In this document: in pieces, positions 56,253 through 64,000 of the stretch | Numbering within the stretch: the stretch's first letter is position 1 | Layout of the letters: every line of letters starts with the position of its first letter | From: Acidisarcina polymorpha | Lineage (GTDB): Bacteria; Acidobacteriota; Terriglobia; Terriglobales; Acidobacteriaceae | Assembly (NCBI RefSeq): GCF_003330725.1 | Contig: NZ_CP030840.1 | Location: 1,736,001 to 1,800,000, forward strand | Reading direction: 5' to 3' | Length of the DNA: 64,000 nucleotides | The notes under the pieces: generated by a model | Database searches by the model: none | Told to the model about the DNA's origin: nothing | The model's input: the letters and a program-made list of their open reading frames with translations, nothing else | Translations under genes and position numbers: made by a program

Positions 56253-58021
56253 TTGAACTCCGCCGTATTCAGGATATCCTTGATTTTCATCTTTGGATGT
56301 GCAGCCTCGCTAACCAATAGCCCTGCGGCGACTAGCGGCGGAGGTGGCCCCTGTATCGTTTTCCGAATGTCAGCCAGATAATCTGGCCCCTTTGCAACAG
56401 CATCAACGTTTTCCTCTTTTTGACAGAGCGCCTTGTAGATCGTCAGAACGGTGTTATATGAGTGGTCCAGGCGCTCCTGCGTTATGTCCGATGAAACAAT
56501 AGAAAACACCTCTTTCTCTGTGGGGCTGGTATTACCAACGATGCAGCAAACGAGATGGTAGGACATGTGAAAAAGGATGTTTCTCCTCTCACCTGGATCG
56601 ATCCCTGAAACCGACTTAAGAAAGTCAGTGACCCGCCGAACGATTAGTACACATTTCAAATAGGACTTTAGCTCCAGAAATTTAGACTTAGACCTCGGCT
56701 TGAACAAGAGCTTGTGCTTATCTCCGGTTTTCTTTGAGTCACCACCTATGTAGTTTCCGGGCCTACCTCTCGCATCATCCGGGCGATGCAAAAGGATGGC
56801 AATAGCCGCTTGCGCCACTTCGTTCAGCGACACTATTTGCGAAATTGGCTTTCCTTGATCCTTGTAAAATCCCGGCCTGCGATCATAGAAAAACCCCTGA
56901 GCTTTGAACAGATCTTCGATGTCCCTATGAATTACTCCGGTCAACACCAATGCCGAAGGCTTGATGGGGTTCTGGTTATTTGTGGCCCGAATGATCTTGT
57001 CGCGAATAGCATCATCAGAAACCCGAATCAACTTAACAACAACTGTCCTTTTTTCATTTGGAGAGGGCTTACCTTCGGAAAAATGCCCGAAAATCTGGCG
57101 CGAAGTCTGCAATCCGTTAACGACTTGTGCATCCTCAATCGACTGATTGTAGGCATCGATGGGTGTGATTTTGGTGCAAGTCAATGTGACCCCATTGTTA
57201 AGTTGCCAAAAATCCGGCGGCCCGCCATCATCTAAAGCGGCTCTCATCTGTTTGTTGACAGATGTTTTCCCTTGATTCCCTCTAACGTTCGACTCGAATA
57301 TAAGCTCATCCAAATACCCACCTTCATCCTTGAGAAAGGAATAGTAGTGTTGAAGGTTGACTATACCCAAATAGCCGTCATTAATCGGAATGGGCTGACC
57401 AGCCCACGTCAGCGTCCTCTTTCGTTGGCGACGGTTACGCACATAACCCAACAGCGAGCAAGAGTCGATTGTTTTTAGATCATAAGTGTCGCCCGAACTG
57501 TCAGTACCGCGATGCTTTTTGATTGTCTCCATGAGCCTTCGCTTCGCTTCATCGCCTGCAACATTGAGAGCATCACCGTCTCCGCGAGTGATGTAATAAA
57601 AATCCAAATGCAGCGAAGGAAAGTTACCCGCCGCCTCCAGATACGCCCTCTTGAATGTTTCGGTAATTGATACAAGATGTGCATGATACTTGAGAGATAG
57701 CTTCTTGTCATGATGGCCGGTCATATAAAGCAGGTCATCGACAAAATGAGCGAACTTGTCGATGTCATCTGGCTTAAATCCGGTGTCGCTCTTTGACGAC
57801 TTAGATTGAAACACCATGATCCTAATTGAGTCAGTGCCGGTCAACGAGGTTATAGCGTCGTCCTTAATGAGAACGTTGGATTTACCAGCCAAGCAGTAGA
57901 TTGCATCAATTCCCCCATCGTTCGGATCGTCTGTGATGCCGTATTGAACTTGCTCATCGGTGAGGTTGTATCGTTTGGTGATGTGCTCGACGGCGTAGTA
58001 AAGAAAAGGCTCGACATTCAA
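56246..58021 (-). CDS. AIPR family (abortive infection phage resistance) protein, 5' end frameshifted
   Basis: 591-aa protein in the open frame from a weak TTG start at 58021. Nuclease-like motif order: DDPNDGGIDAIYCL (residues 31-44) then IMVFQSK (68-74), as in the Asp...QxK endonuclease core of AIPR and related restriction-like proteins, followed by the AIPR helical region (GNQGKTSVNKQM, NNGVTLTCTK, VVNGLQTSRQIFGH, ATNNQNPIK). AIPR proteins act in abortive infection. Upstream, a good start (ATG at 58091, AAAGAGG 8 nt before it) reads MSEHEVLA; after the T4 run (58065-58068) the frame is one base off the rest. Removal of one T, or a +1 shift at TTT-AGA, joins them as EVLALDANFETWKKERGRGL. 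Broken, recoded, or a sequencing error. Confidence 0.82.
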   Translation of the reverse strand: MNVEPFLYYAVEHITKRYNLTDEQVQYGITDDPNDGGIDAIYCLAGKSNVLIKDDAITSLTGTDSIRIMVFQSKSSKSDTGFKPDDIDKFAHFVDDLLYMTGHHDKKLSLKYHAHLVSITETFKRAYLEAAGNFPSLHLDFYYITRGDGDALNVAGDEAKRRLMETIKKHRGTDSSGDTYDLKTIDSCSLLGYVRNRRQRKRTLTWAGQPIPINDGYLGIVNLQHYYSFLKDEGGYLDELIFESNVRGNQGKTSVNKQMRAALDDGGPPDFWQLNNGVTLTCTKITPIDAYNQSIEDAQVVNGLQTSRQIFGHFSEGKPSPNEKRTVVVKLIRVSDDAIRDKIIRATNNQNPIKPSALVLTGVIHRDIEDLFKAQGFFYDRRPGFYKDQGKPISQIVSLNEVAQAAIAILLHRPDDARGRPGNYIGGDSKKTGDKHKLLFKPRSKSKFLELKSYLKCVLIVRRVTDFLKSVSGIDPGERRNILFHMSYHLVCCIVGNTSPTEKEVFSIVSSDITQERLDHSYNTVLTIYKALCQKEENVDAVAKGPDYLADIRKTIQGPPPPLVAAGLLVSEAAHPKMKIKDILNTAEFKW

Positions 58022-58207
58022 CCCGCGACCGCGTTCCTTCTTCCACGTCTCAAAGTTCGCATCTAAAAGCTAGAACCTCATGTTCGCTCATCTGACGTAC
58101 CTCTTTCGGGAGACTAGCCATCATACGCGACACCCATTTCGAGGGCCACGCAGATCGGATTCTCCAGCTCCAGCGCCCAACTCGGCGCACAGACAGAATA
58201 GCAGACT

Positions 58208-58231
58208 TGATGAGCCTGCGATATTACTGCC
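58208..58231 (-). repeat. Right terminal inverted repeat of the IS1595 element
   Basis: Minus strand reads GGCAGTAATATC and then CTCATCA at positions 18-24; 18 of 24 positions match the left end at 55024-55047. Confidence 0.85.
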
Positions 58232-58239
58232 GATAAGAC
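58232..58239 (+). repeat. 8-bp target-site duplication, right copy
   Basis: GATAAGAC, identical to 55016-55023, directly abutting the right inverted repeat. Confidence 0.9.
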
Positions 58240-58246
58240 AGCAGGC

Positions 58247-58295
58247 GAGTGCGGCAAGATCAACTGATCAATCGATCAACCGATCAACCGCACTC
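58247..58295. repeat. Hairpin with four tandem 8-bp repeats in its loop
   Basis: Arms GAGTGCGG (58247-58254) and CCGCACTC (58288-58295) enclose GATCAACT, GATCAATC, GATCAACC and GATCAACC (58258-58289). It sits between the stop of the secreted protein (minus strand) and, before insertion, the stop of the decarboxylase. A transcription terminator or protein-binding array is possible; neither strand has a T run. Confidence 0.7.
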
Positions 58296-58311
58296 AGGCT
58301 CCCTCCAGAAT

Positions 58312-61149
58312 CTAGCTGGATCCCGACGGCGATCCAGCAATATAGCTCCAGGAGTTGATCTTCTGACTCGCTGTATTGCCGCCAGTGCTGCCGGTGAACC
58401 CTACATAGGCGGTCGCTCCCCCCACCATCGCAGGGATGTCAACCGGGAATGCATGCTGCCATGAGGCGCCGGTAAGCTGGTCGGTAATCGTCATCTTCAG
58501 GGTGACGCCGTCATAAGTCAGCTGCACTCCCATAGCATCGCCGGAGTGCAAGTCGACGCCGCTGCCCGTCATGTCGATCTCCGCTGCCCTGGGGGTATTG
58601 CCACGGATGAATAAACCAGTTCCGTTCGGTCCCTCATTGGCCTGGTTCACTAAGTCGAACTTAATAGCGATGCTGTGTTGGATGGAGACGTATCCCAGCC
58701 CACTCTGTGCTCCGCCAAGGGCCGTCGGACCGGCATTCTGAATGGTAAAGGTAATTCCGTCGCCGGCCGGATTCGATAATTGAAAGACGAAATCGGTAGT
58801 GAATGATTGGACGTTCACCGGGGTCGCGTAGAAAGCGCTGCCTGTCTCATTCTTTCCCCCGTTCGTCAATTGCAGCCGGAAATCGTCTAACCCGGTGCTC
58901 CCGTTAAACTGCACCGTCGCACCGGCTTGCGCAAAACCCTGGGGATAGTTAAAGGTATAAGCTGGACCAATCGTGTAAATCGCGCTTGTCACTGGGCTTT
59001 GAGCGAGGCCAGGTGCGGTCGCGATGGCCGTAACCGTCTCTGATACTGAAACGGTGATCGGTTGGCGGTACAGAGCAGAAGCGGTCGTAGGTTGCGACCC
59101 ATCTAAGGTGTAATAGATCGAAGAGCCCGGCGAGCTGTCGGTTATGATAACTTGTTGTGCACCCGAATAACTTCCTCCGGCTAGCGAAAACTGCGGAGGA
59201 TTGGTGTCAGCGCTTTCCGTATAAGTCGCCTCGCTGGCCGGGCTCTGGAGAAAACCGTTGGCGCTCGCCAGAGCGGTGATGGTTTGTGTAGAAGTAATCG
59301 TGATTGGCCCTTGATACAACTTTGAAGCTACCGTCGGCCTACTTCCGTCGGTCGTATAGTAGATCTTCGCTCCGCTGATCGACTCGCTGATCGTCACCGG
59401 CAAAGAACCCGTGAAGCTTTCGGTAGATGGCGTAATAACGGGGGCAGCAGCTACTTGAACGTCGCTGAGTAAACCATAGACGCTGAGCTGGGAAGCAGCT
59501 CCTACATAGACCTTCCCATTGGCGACCGTCGGCGCAACGTAAGTAACTCCAGCGCCCGGGTTGTCACGGCTTTGATTTGTACTACTTGAGTAGAGTAGAT
59601 TGGCGAGGTTTTCTGCATCAAAGGCCAGCAGTATCTCCGGTCCTTTACTAACATAGGCATCGGTCTTCAGCGCCCACACAATGCCGTTAGCGCTGCCATT
59701 CGAGGAGACCGAGGGAGTTGGAGCCGGATAGGCAAACTCCTCCGCTGAGTTGCTAGTGGCCGCAGAAGACAATTGTCCCTTCGCAAACGAGTAGGCCGCT
59801 AAGCTATTACTCCCTCCCGGTTTGGTTCCCCCTATATAAATGTTACCGTTCCAGTAAGCCGGAGCACCCCAGACTCCGGCGCCCCAACCACTGGCTCCGG
59901 TTGATGCAGTCTGTACCTCCTGGACAGCCTGATCTCCCGCGCCACTGAATCCACCTAGGTTGTTTCGGTCGAAGATACCAATGATCCCGACCTTACCTAT
60001 CTGGAGCAGTGGTTCAAGTGTTCCACCCGACTTCAGTGACTGCGCCGGAAGCAAGACCGCTCCTCCAGAACCTAAATCTCCATCCTGAGAGTCGAGCTTT
60101 GCCTCATTGTAAGGCGTAAACTCATCCTTGACCGTCATCGTACCGCCGTTGAGGTCCAGGTCCAGGATGCTCATTCCATAACTCATTGAATTCGTATAAG
60201 GCGGGGTTGCCGAGTATGCGCCATTGCCAATCGAGACAAACATCCTGCCAAAGGGCTTGTTCGGATCATTGACCTCGGCCGCCAGTCCTGCGCCTCCCAT
60301 CCAGATGCCACCTTCGCTCCCATTCGGGGAGGTGCAGTAGATGCCTAACCGTTCCAGGCTCGAAGCGCTATAGGAAAAGATCCAGCCGTGGTAAGCCCCT
60401 TGATCGCTGAGCGAACCGAAGGCGATGTACACCACCCCGTTCAGCAGCAGCAACGCCGGTCGCTGAATCTCGACGGTCGGGTCGAACGGCAACACCCCGC
60501 CAGTACTGCCGCTGCCGGTGCCGGGTAGCGAACCTTGTATCTGCACCGGTGCGCCAAACTTTTCGGCCCCGGTGCGGATGTCCAGGGCATGTAGCCGGAA
60601 CACCGGCGACCCACTCTCAGTTGCCACACATGCGACATACATAGTGCTGGTCGAAAGATCAATCACCGGCGTACCCAGGATGGAATGGAAGATAGACTTT
60701 CCATGAACGACGCCGGGCAGGGATGTCTTCCACAATGGGTTCGCATCCACGCCCCCATTGCTGTCGGCGTCGAAGGCGTATACCGTGCCGGTCGCAGCCG
60801 CCGCATAGACGACATTGTGGGTGCCCATGTTCGGAATCGCCACATTGGCGACATAGAGTGGTTGCGCCTGCAAGGGGCCGGCTACCGTCTGGCTAAACAA
60901 CCTTCCAAATTGGCTGGAGTTTACGTTTGCCGGGGTAAGCGTAGTCTCCATCACGTTTTGTCCGGTGCGCGCAATGTCGTTGTGAGCGGTCAGAACATTG
61001 ACCTGCGCATTCCCTGGAAGCGCCATGATTGCTCCTAATGTCAAGCCCGACGCCCACAGCCGGAAGGAAACATTAGAGGCCTGCAGGTTGCCATTCAATG
61101 AAGACGAGGATTCACCAGCGCGCAGAAGGTCCGGCCGCAAGACGATCAT
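58312..61149 (-). CDS. Exported PQQ-propeller protein with chitobiase-type C-terminal repeats and a lectin-like domain
   Basis: 945-aa secreted protein. N-terminal signal region (hydrophobic stretch RLWASGLTLGAIMALPGNAQ; the n-region is long, so a later start is possible). Residues about 50-560 are beta-propeller-like (NVLTAHNDIARTGQN, GGIWMGGAGLA). Two chitobiase/beta-hexosaminidase C-terminal (CHB_HEX_C_1-like) repeats follow, with YYTTDGSRPTVASKLY and YYTLDGSQPTTASALY. The last 230 residues resemble a legume-lectin-type domain (FTTDFVFQLSNPAGDGITFTIQN). Likely binds glycans outside the cell; enzymatic activity unclear. It stands alone. Confidence 0.82.
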   Translation of the reverse strand: MIVLRPDLLRAGESSSSLNGNLQASNVSFRLWASGLTLGAIMALPGNAQVNVLTAHNDIARTGQNVMETTLTPANVNSSQFGRLFSQTVAGPLQAQPLYVANVAIPNMGTHNVVYAAAATGTVYAFDADSNGGVDANPLWKTSLPGVVHGKSIFHSILGTPVIDLSTSTMYVACVATESGSPVFRLHALDIRTGAEKFGAPVQIQGSLPGTGSGSTGGVLPFDPTVEIQRPALLLLNGVVYIAFGSLSDQGAYHGWIFSYSASSLERLGIYCTSPNGSEGGIWMGGAGLAAEVNDPNKPFGRMFVSIGNGAYSATPPYTNSMSYGMSILDLDLNGGTMTVKDEFTPYNEAKLDSQDGDLGSGGAVLLPAQSLKSGGTLEPLLQIGKVGIIGIFDRNNLGGFSGAGDQAVQEVQTASTGASGWGAGVWGAPAYWNGNIYIGGTKPGGSNSLAAYSFAKGQLSSAATSNSAEEFAYPAPTPSVSSNGSANGIVWALKTDAYVSKGPEILLAFDAENLANLLYSSSTNQSRDNPGAGVTYVAPTVANGKVYVGAASQLSVYGLLSDVQVAAAPVITPSTESFTGSLPVTISESISGAKIYYTTDGSRPTVASKLYQGPITITSTQTITALASANGFLQSPASEATYTESADTNPPQFSLAGGSYSGAQQVIITDSSPGSSIYYTLDGSQPTTASALYRQPITVSVSETVTAIATAPGLAQSPVTSAIYTIGPAYTFNYPQGFAQAGATVQFNGSTGLDDFRLQLTNGGKNETGSAFYATPVNVQSFTTDFVFQLSNPAGDGITFTIQNAGPTALGGAQSGLGYVSIQHSIAIKFDLVNQANEGPNGTGLFIRGNTPRAAEIDMTGSGVDLHSGDAMGVQLTYDGVTLKMTITDQLTGASWQHAFPVDIPAMVGGATAYVGFTGSTGGNTASQKINSWSYIAGSPSGSS

Positions 61150-61845
61150 GATATGTATGCTCCAGGGCGAGTTATCGATCAGACAACGCGACTGGACTTT
61201 GCCGCGCGACGACTATCTGCGTAATCCATCAATATTGCTGATGACTTACGTGATGTTTGTAGAGATGTACAAGCAAGCTTGCAAGTTGTACCGCATCAAC
61301 AGGAATATCTGTAAGTCATCAATCTAAGGTGATGACAACTAAGAATATATTTATTGGTTGATGTTATCTGGGCGGGATAGGGAAATGACGAGTTATGTGT
61401 ATAACTGCAAGCGCAACCATTGGTCGACTTAGTAGGTTAACCTGAAGATACACTCATAGCGAGTTATTCGTCCAGATAAGTTAGGGGTCTTATCGTTACT
61501 TCGGTCATGGTCTCAATGAGTTGAGACAGGCGCCACAAATGCCTGGGACAGCATCTACTTCAGAACGAGAGTCCCGGCGTGTCGCTCGCCTGTGGGAGGC
61601 CGCTGGCCTGTTCGGATCCTGCGAGAAAGCTTTTTTCGCAAACTTTCACGTGCCCGGCTGCTCGGAGATGCTCAGTCAACTCGGTGGTCCTGCGCTGCTC
61701 TCGCGGTTCGCCAGGGTCACCCCTCGAACCGCGGAGTACGGCCAATTCGGTCGGATCTTCTTTCAAGAACTCCCGAAAGCGGGAAAGGAAAGACGCGGAA
61801 CCAGACGGCCCTCACTCTCGTATCTAGGCTCGAAGGGACGGGAGA
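61150..61845. other. AT-rich intergenic region with repeated CGAGTTAT
   Basis: 696 nt without a convincing gene; overlapping short frames have no RBS or family support. Seen: CGAGTTAT at 61168-61175, 61389-61396 and 61460-61467; a hairpin GTCTCAA-TGAG-TTGAGAC (61510-61527); many short A/T tracts. It should contain the promoter of the secreted gene and perhaps of the 61846 gene. Confidence 0.5.
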
Positions 61846-62286
61846 GTGCGTTTGGTTTACATCTGCATGTGCTTCGGGTGGTATCACGAGTTGCTGCGGG
61901 AGAGCCGCGCCCACGACCTCGCCGCGGCGGCGGCACAGACACTGGAGATGCTCGACCAGGACGGCATGATCGTCCATGTATATCGCGAAACCGATCCTGA
62001 CAATCCCGAGTTGGTTGGTCGTCATCGCCGTCTGCGATCGTTTATTCAGGCATTGGATCTTCAGGCCGGGGATCTTCAGGCCGGGGATCAACAGAAACAA
62101 CCCTCCGGCGCGTCCTTGTGCCACGAGGTCGAACGCTTTCTCCTCGACCCGGAGAGCGTCGTCCTCTGGAACCAAGCGAAGGAAGGGAACGGCCTGCTGG
62201 AGCAACGCTGGTCGATTGTCGACTTCTGGTCGGCAGAGACGCGTAGCCCAGGCAATTTCTACGGGAAGGCGATCTTGATCGCGTAG
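61846..62286 (+). CDS. Hypothetical protein, 146 aa
   Basis: No family recognised. Starts with GTG at 61846 with a purine-rich GGGACGGGAGA directly upstream. Soluble and acidic, rich in Leu, Glu and Asp (MLDQDGMIVHVYRETDPDNP). A 15-bp tandem repeat (62056-62085) gives LQAGD LQAGD at about residues 71-81. The opposite strand holds a slightly longer frame with poorer composition. Codon use is not decisive. Confidence 0.5.
   Translation: MRLVYICMCFGWYHELLRESRAHDLAAAAAQTLEMLDQDGMIVHVYRETDPDNPELVGRHRRLRSFIQALDLQAGDLQAGDQQKQPSGASLCHEVERFLLDPESVVLWNQAKEGNGLLEQRWSIVDFWSAETRSPGNFYGKAILIA
62056..62085 (+). repeat. 15-bp tandem repeat inside the hypothetical gene
   Basis: Two exact copies of GATCTTCAGGCCGGG (62056-62070, 62071-62085) in frame, coding for two LQAGD units. 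Expansion or contraction would stay in frame. Confidence 0.75.
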
Positions 62287-62388
62287 CCGTTGGTCTGTCC
62301 GACTATCCTACTGGTGCGGATTTCTCGCCGGATCGGCGGTAGGCTGTGAGGCCCAGCGAGGCAGGAGATTTCATTCTTAGGAGAAGCG

Positions 62389-64000
62389 ATGCAGGTTTTG
62401 GATGACGTTCGATACGCGTTGCGCCAGTTCGCGAAGGCGCCAGGCTTTACCATCACCGCGATCCTTACGCTGGCGCTCGGCATTGGCGCCACCACCGCCA
62501 TCTTTACTCTTGTCCATGCGGTGTTGTTGAAATCGTTGCCTGTTGTCAACCCCGATGAGCTATACCGGGTCGGCAACGAAGAAAACTGCTGCGTCAACGG
62601 AGGCATGCAAGACAATTGGACGCTCTTTTCCTACGAACAATATAAGCAGTTTCGTGACAATAACTCCGGCTTTGCCACGCTGGCGGGGTTTCAATCAGGA
62701 CAGACGCTCATCGGGGTACGGCGCAACGGCAGCAACAAACCCGCCGAGTCGTTCAAGAGCGAATACGTCTCCGGCAATTACTTTTCCACCTTTGGCATCG
62801 GTCCATATATCGGCCGCACCTTGACCATGAACGACGACACCAAAGGTGCGCCGCCGGCCGCAATGATGAGCTTTCGCACCTGGCAGGAGAAGTTCGGCAA
62901 GGATCCCTCGGTGGTCGGTGCCGGTTTCGTCATCAATGGGCAGCCATTCACCATCGTCGGCATTACCCCTCCCGGGTTCTTTGGGGATCGTGTGCAAAGC
63001 AATCCTCCGGGATTCTTCCTGCCGCTGAATGTCGAGCCGCTGGTTGCCCCCACGAGCAGCATTCTTGAGGACGCCTCACTGGACTGGCTGGACCTGATCG
63101 GGCGCATCAAAACCGGCGCCAACACCAGTTCCATGGAAGCGCAGATGCAGGTTCAGTTGAAGCAGTTCCTGCTTAGTCCCTTGAGCAAGGTGGAAGATCG
63201 CGACAAGCCTTTGGTTGCCAAACAAACCTTGCACTTCTCCCACGGCGGCAATGGTGTGCAGATGATGCGCGACGAGTATAAGGACGGCCTGCATCTGCTC
63301 ATGTGGGTCTCTGCTTTTGTTCTGCTGATCGCTTGCGCCAACCTCGCAAACCTGATGTTGGTCCGCGCAACTACCCGTCAACAGCAGACCTCGGTCCGCT
63401 CGGCTTTGGGCGCGCCCCGATTCCGGCTGGTTCGCCAGGCCCTGACAGAGAGCATCGTTCTCGCGGTACTGGGCGGGACCGCGGGCATCGCATTGGCATT
63501 TGCGGGCACGAAAATTATCCTTCGCCTGGCCTTCCGCAACGACTACGTGCCGATCCAGGCATCGCCTTCGCTTCCGGTCCTGGCTTTTGCGCTTGGAGTC
63601 GCCATTCTGACCGGAGTTCTCTTTGGAGTCGCACCCGCCTGGATCACCGCCAAAGCCAATCCAGTAGAAGCCTTGCGTGGCGCTAACCGCTCGACCGGCC
63701 GCGACGGTGGCTGGGGACAAAAGTCCCTGGTCGTCATCCAGGCCGCGCTTTCTCTTGTGCTGCTCTGCGCCGCCGGCCTGCTCACTCGCAGTCTCAGCAA
63801 CCTCCAGCATCAGAATTTCGGCTTCGACACTGCTAATCGCTACATCCTGCATATCGATCCGCAGATGGCGGGTTATAAACCCAGCCAACTCGAAGCGCTT
63901 TACCGTCAGTTGAATGGCAATCTCAGCGCCATTGTCGGGGTCAAGCAGGTCAGCTTCTCTCTGTACACCCCCATGGAAGGCGATAACTGGGGCGAAGGAG
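62389..64000 (+). CDS. ADOP-type ABC transporter permease (MacB-like), 3' end cut
   Basis: Start of an ADOP (acidobacterial duplicated orphan permease) of the FtsX/MacB class; about 537 codons in view. ATG at 62389 with AGGAGAAG 5 nt upstream. N-terminal MQVLDDVRYALRQFAKAPGF and the TM1 region TLALGIGATTAIFTLVHAVLL are typical. After the periplasmic domain come TM helices around MWVSAFVLLIACANLANLML, then RSALGAPRFRLVRQALTESIVLAV, and the start of the second half. Such permeases lack an ATPase of their own here. The rest lies beyond the window. Confidence 0.9.
   Translation, partial: MQVLDDVRYALRQFAKAPGFTITAILTLALGIGATTAIFTLVHAVLLKSLPVVNPDELYRVGNEENCCVNGGMQDNWTLFSYEQYKQFRDNNSGFATLAGFQSGQTLIGVRRNGSNKPAESFKSEYVSGNYFSTFGIGPYIGRTLTMNDDTKGAPPAAMMSFRTWQEKFGKDPSVVGAGFVINGQPFTIVGITPPGFFGDRVQSNPPGFFLPLNVEPLVAPTSSILEDASLDWLDLIGRIKTGANTSSMEAQMQVQLKQFLLSPLSKVEDRDKPLVAKQTLHFSHGGNGVQMMRDEYKDGLHLLMWVSAFVLLIACANLANLMLVRATTRQQQTSVRSALGAPRFRLVRQALTESIVLAVLGGTAGIALAFAGTKIILRLAFRNDYVPIQASPSLPVLAFALGVAILTGVLFGVAPAWITAKANPVEALRGANRSTGRDGGWGQKSLVVIQAALSLVLLCAAGLLTRSLSNLQHQNFGFDTANRYILHIDPQMAGYKPSQLEALYRQLNGNLSAIVGVKQVSFSLYTPMEGDNWGEG

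Larger units (their letters stand above)
55024..58231 (+). mobile_element. IS1595-family element carrying an AIPR phage-resistance gene
   Basis: 3,208-bp complete element. It is bounded by 8-bp direct repeats GATAAGAC and by imperfect inverted repeats: left end AGCAATAATATC... and right end (minus strand) GGCAGTAATATC..., 18 of the outer 24 positions identical, with the second block CTCATCA at positions 18-24 in both. Contents: IS1595-type transposase (plus strand), then on the minus strand an AIPR gene and a 67-aa gene. The transposase has chromosome-like GC, but the AIPR gene is AT-rich (two 60-nt lines sampled at 57001 and 57301 have 23 and 24 G+C). Passenger genes are known in some IS1595-family groups; I know of none with AIPR. 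Confidence 0.88.

Noticed and set aside
55016-58243. 12-bp direct repeat GATAAGACAGCA as the target duplication
   Set aside because: The last four bases (AGCA) belong to the left inverted repeat on one side and to chromosomal sequence on the other; the true duplication is the first 8 bp.
58240-58300. CRISPR array
   Set aside because: The units are 8 bp, contiguous and without spacers.
61521-62000. 159-codon plus-strand frame before the hypothetical gene
   Set aside because: Arg-rich shadow of the 61846 frame, no RBS, no family likeness.
61717-62205. 162-codon minus-strand frame opposite the hypothetical gene
   Set aside because: It mirrors the plus-strand gene, and its start has no RBS; kept as a lower-probability alternative only.

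Overview
The window looks like chromosomal DNA of a moderately GC-rich, Gram-negative soil bacterium, most likely an acidobacterium of the Terriglobia / Acidobacteriaceae type. The evidence is a quinol-oxidising alternative complex III, an MacB-like orphan permease of the acidobacterial (ADOP) kind, a BshB1-type bacillithiol deacetylase, lpxD (lipid A), a homocysteine methyltransferase/MTHFR fusion, and ribosomal proteins with low-complexity tails. This is inferred from gene families; no 16S gene is present.

Layout. 1-3798 (minus): start of an alternative complex III operon, actA and the cut-off actB. 4083-10992: AlkA-type glycosylase, GH57/DUF3536 protein, M23 peptidase, thrS. 11225-22697: secreted TPR protein, DUF2252 protein, a translationally coupled periplasmic trehalase and PfkB sugar kinase, AsmA-like protein, PAS-GGDEF protein, exported alpha-glucosidase, YjbQ. 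22872-31038: methyltransferase, glycosyltransferase, DinB, PHP-like protein, OppD-like ATPase, phosphoesterase, and an ATP-grasp / LLM flavin monooxygenase pair. 31337-36884 (minus): housekeeping run ispE, tRNA-Gln, prs, rplY, pth, rpsF, rpsR, rplI. 36931-44375: ggt, TIM-barrel isomerase, asnS, lpxD, xseB and a frameshifted metH-like/metF fusion. 44498-55020: lipoprotein, bshB1, LOG protein, carbonic anhydrase, MFS carrier, two membrane glycosyltransferases, and an AdiA-type decarboxylase.

55024-58231 is the main discovery. It is a complete 3,208-bp IS1595-family element bounded by an exact 8-bp target duplication (GATAAGAC) and imperfect terminal inverted repeats. Besides the transposase it carries, on the other strand, an AIPR (abortive-infection phage-resistance) gene and a 67-aa gene that overlaps both AIPR and the transposase. 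The AIPR part is clearly AT-richer than the chromosome. The element therefore looks like a minimal mobile phage-defence cassette, inserted 3 bp after the decarboxylase stop codon. The AIPR reading frame is shifted at its 5' end, so the copy may be broken, recoded or mis-sequenced. The window ends with a large secreted PQQ-propeller/lectin-like protein, a 700-bp AT-rich gap, a hypothetical gene and the start of an ADOP permease.

Two genes (metH/metF fusion and AIPR) carry frameshifts at short homopolymers. Several start codons were moved inward from the longest possible one on ribosome-binding-site or overlap grounds; this is stated in each entry.
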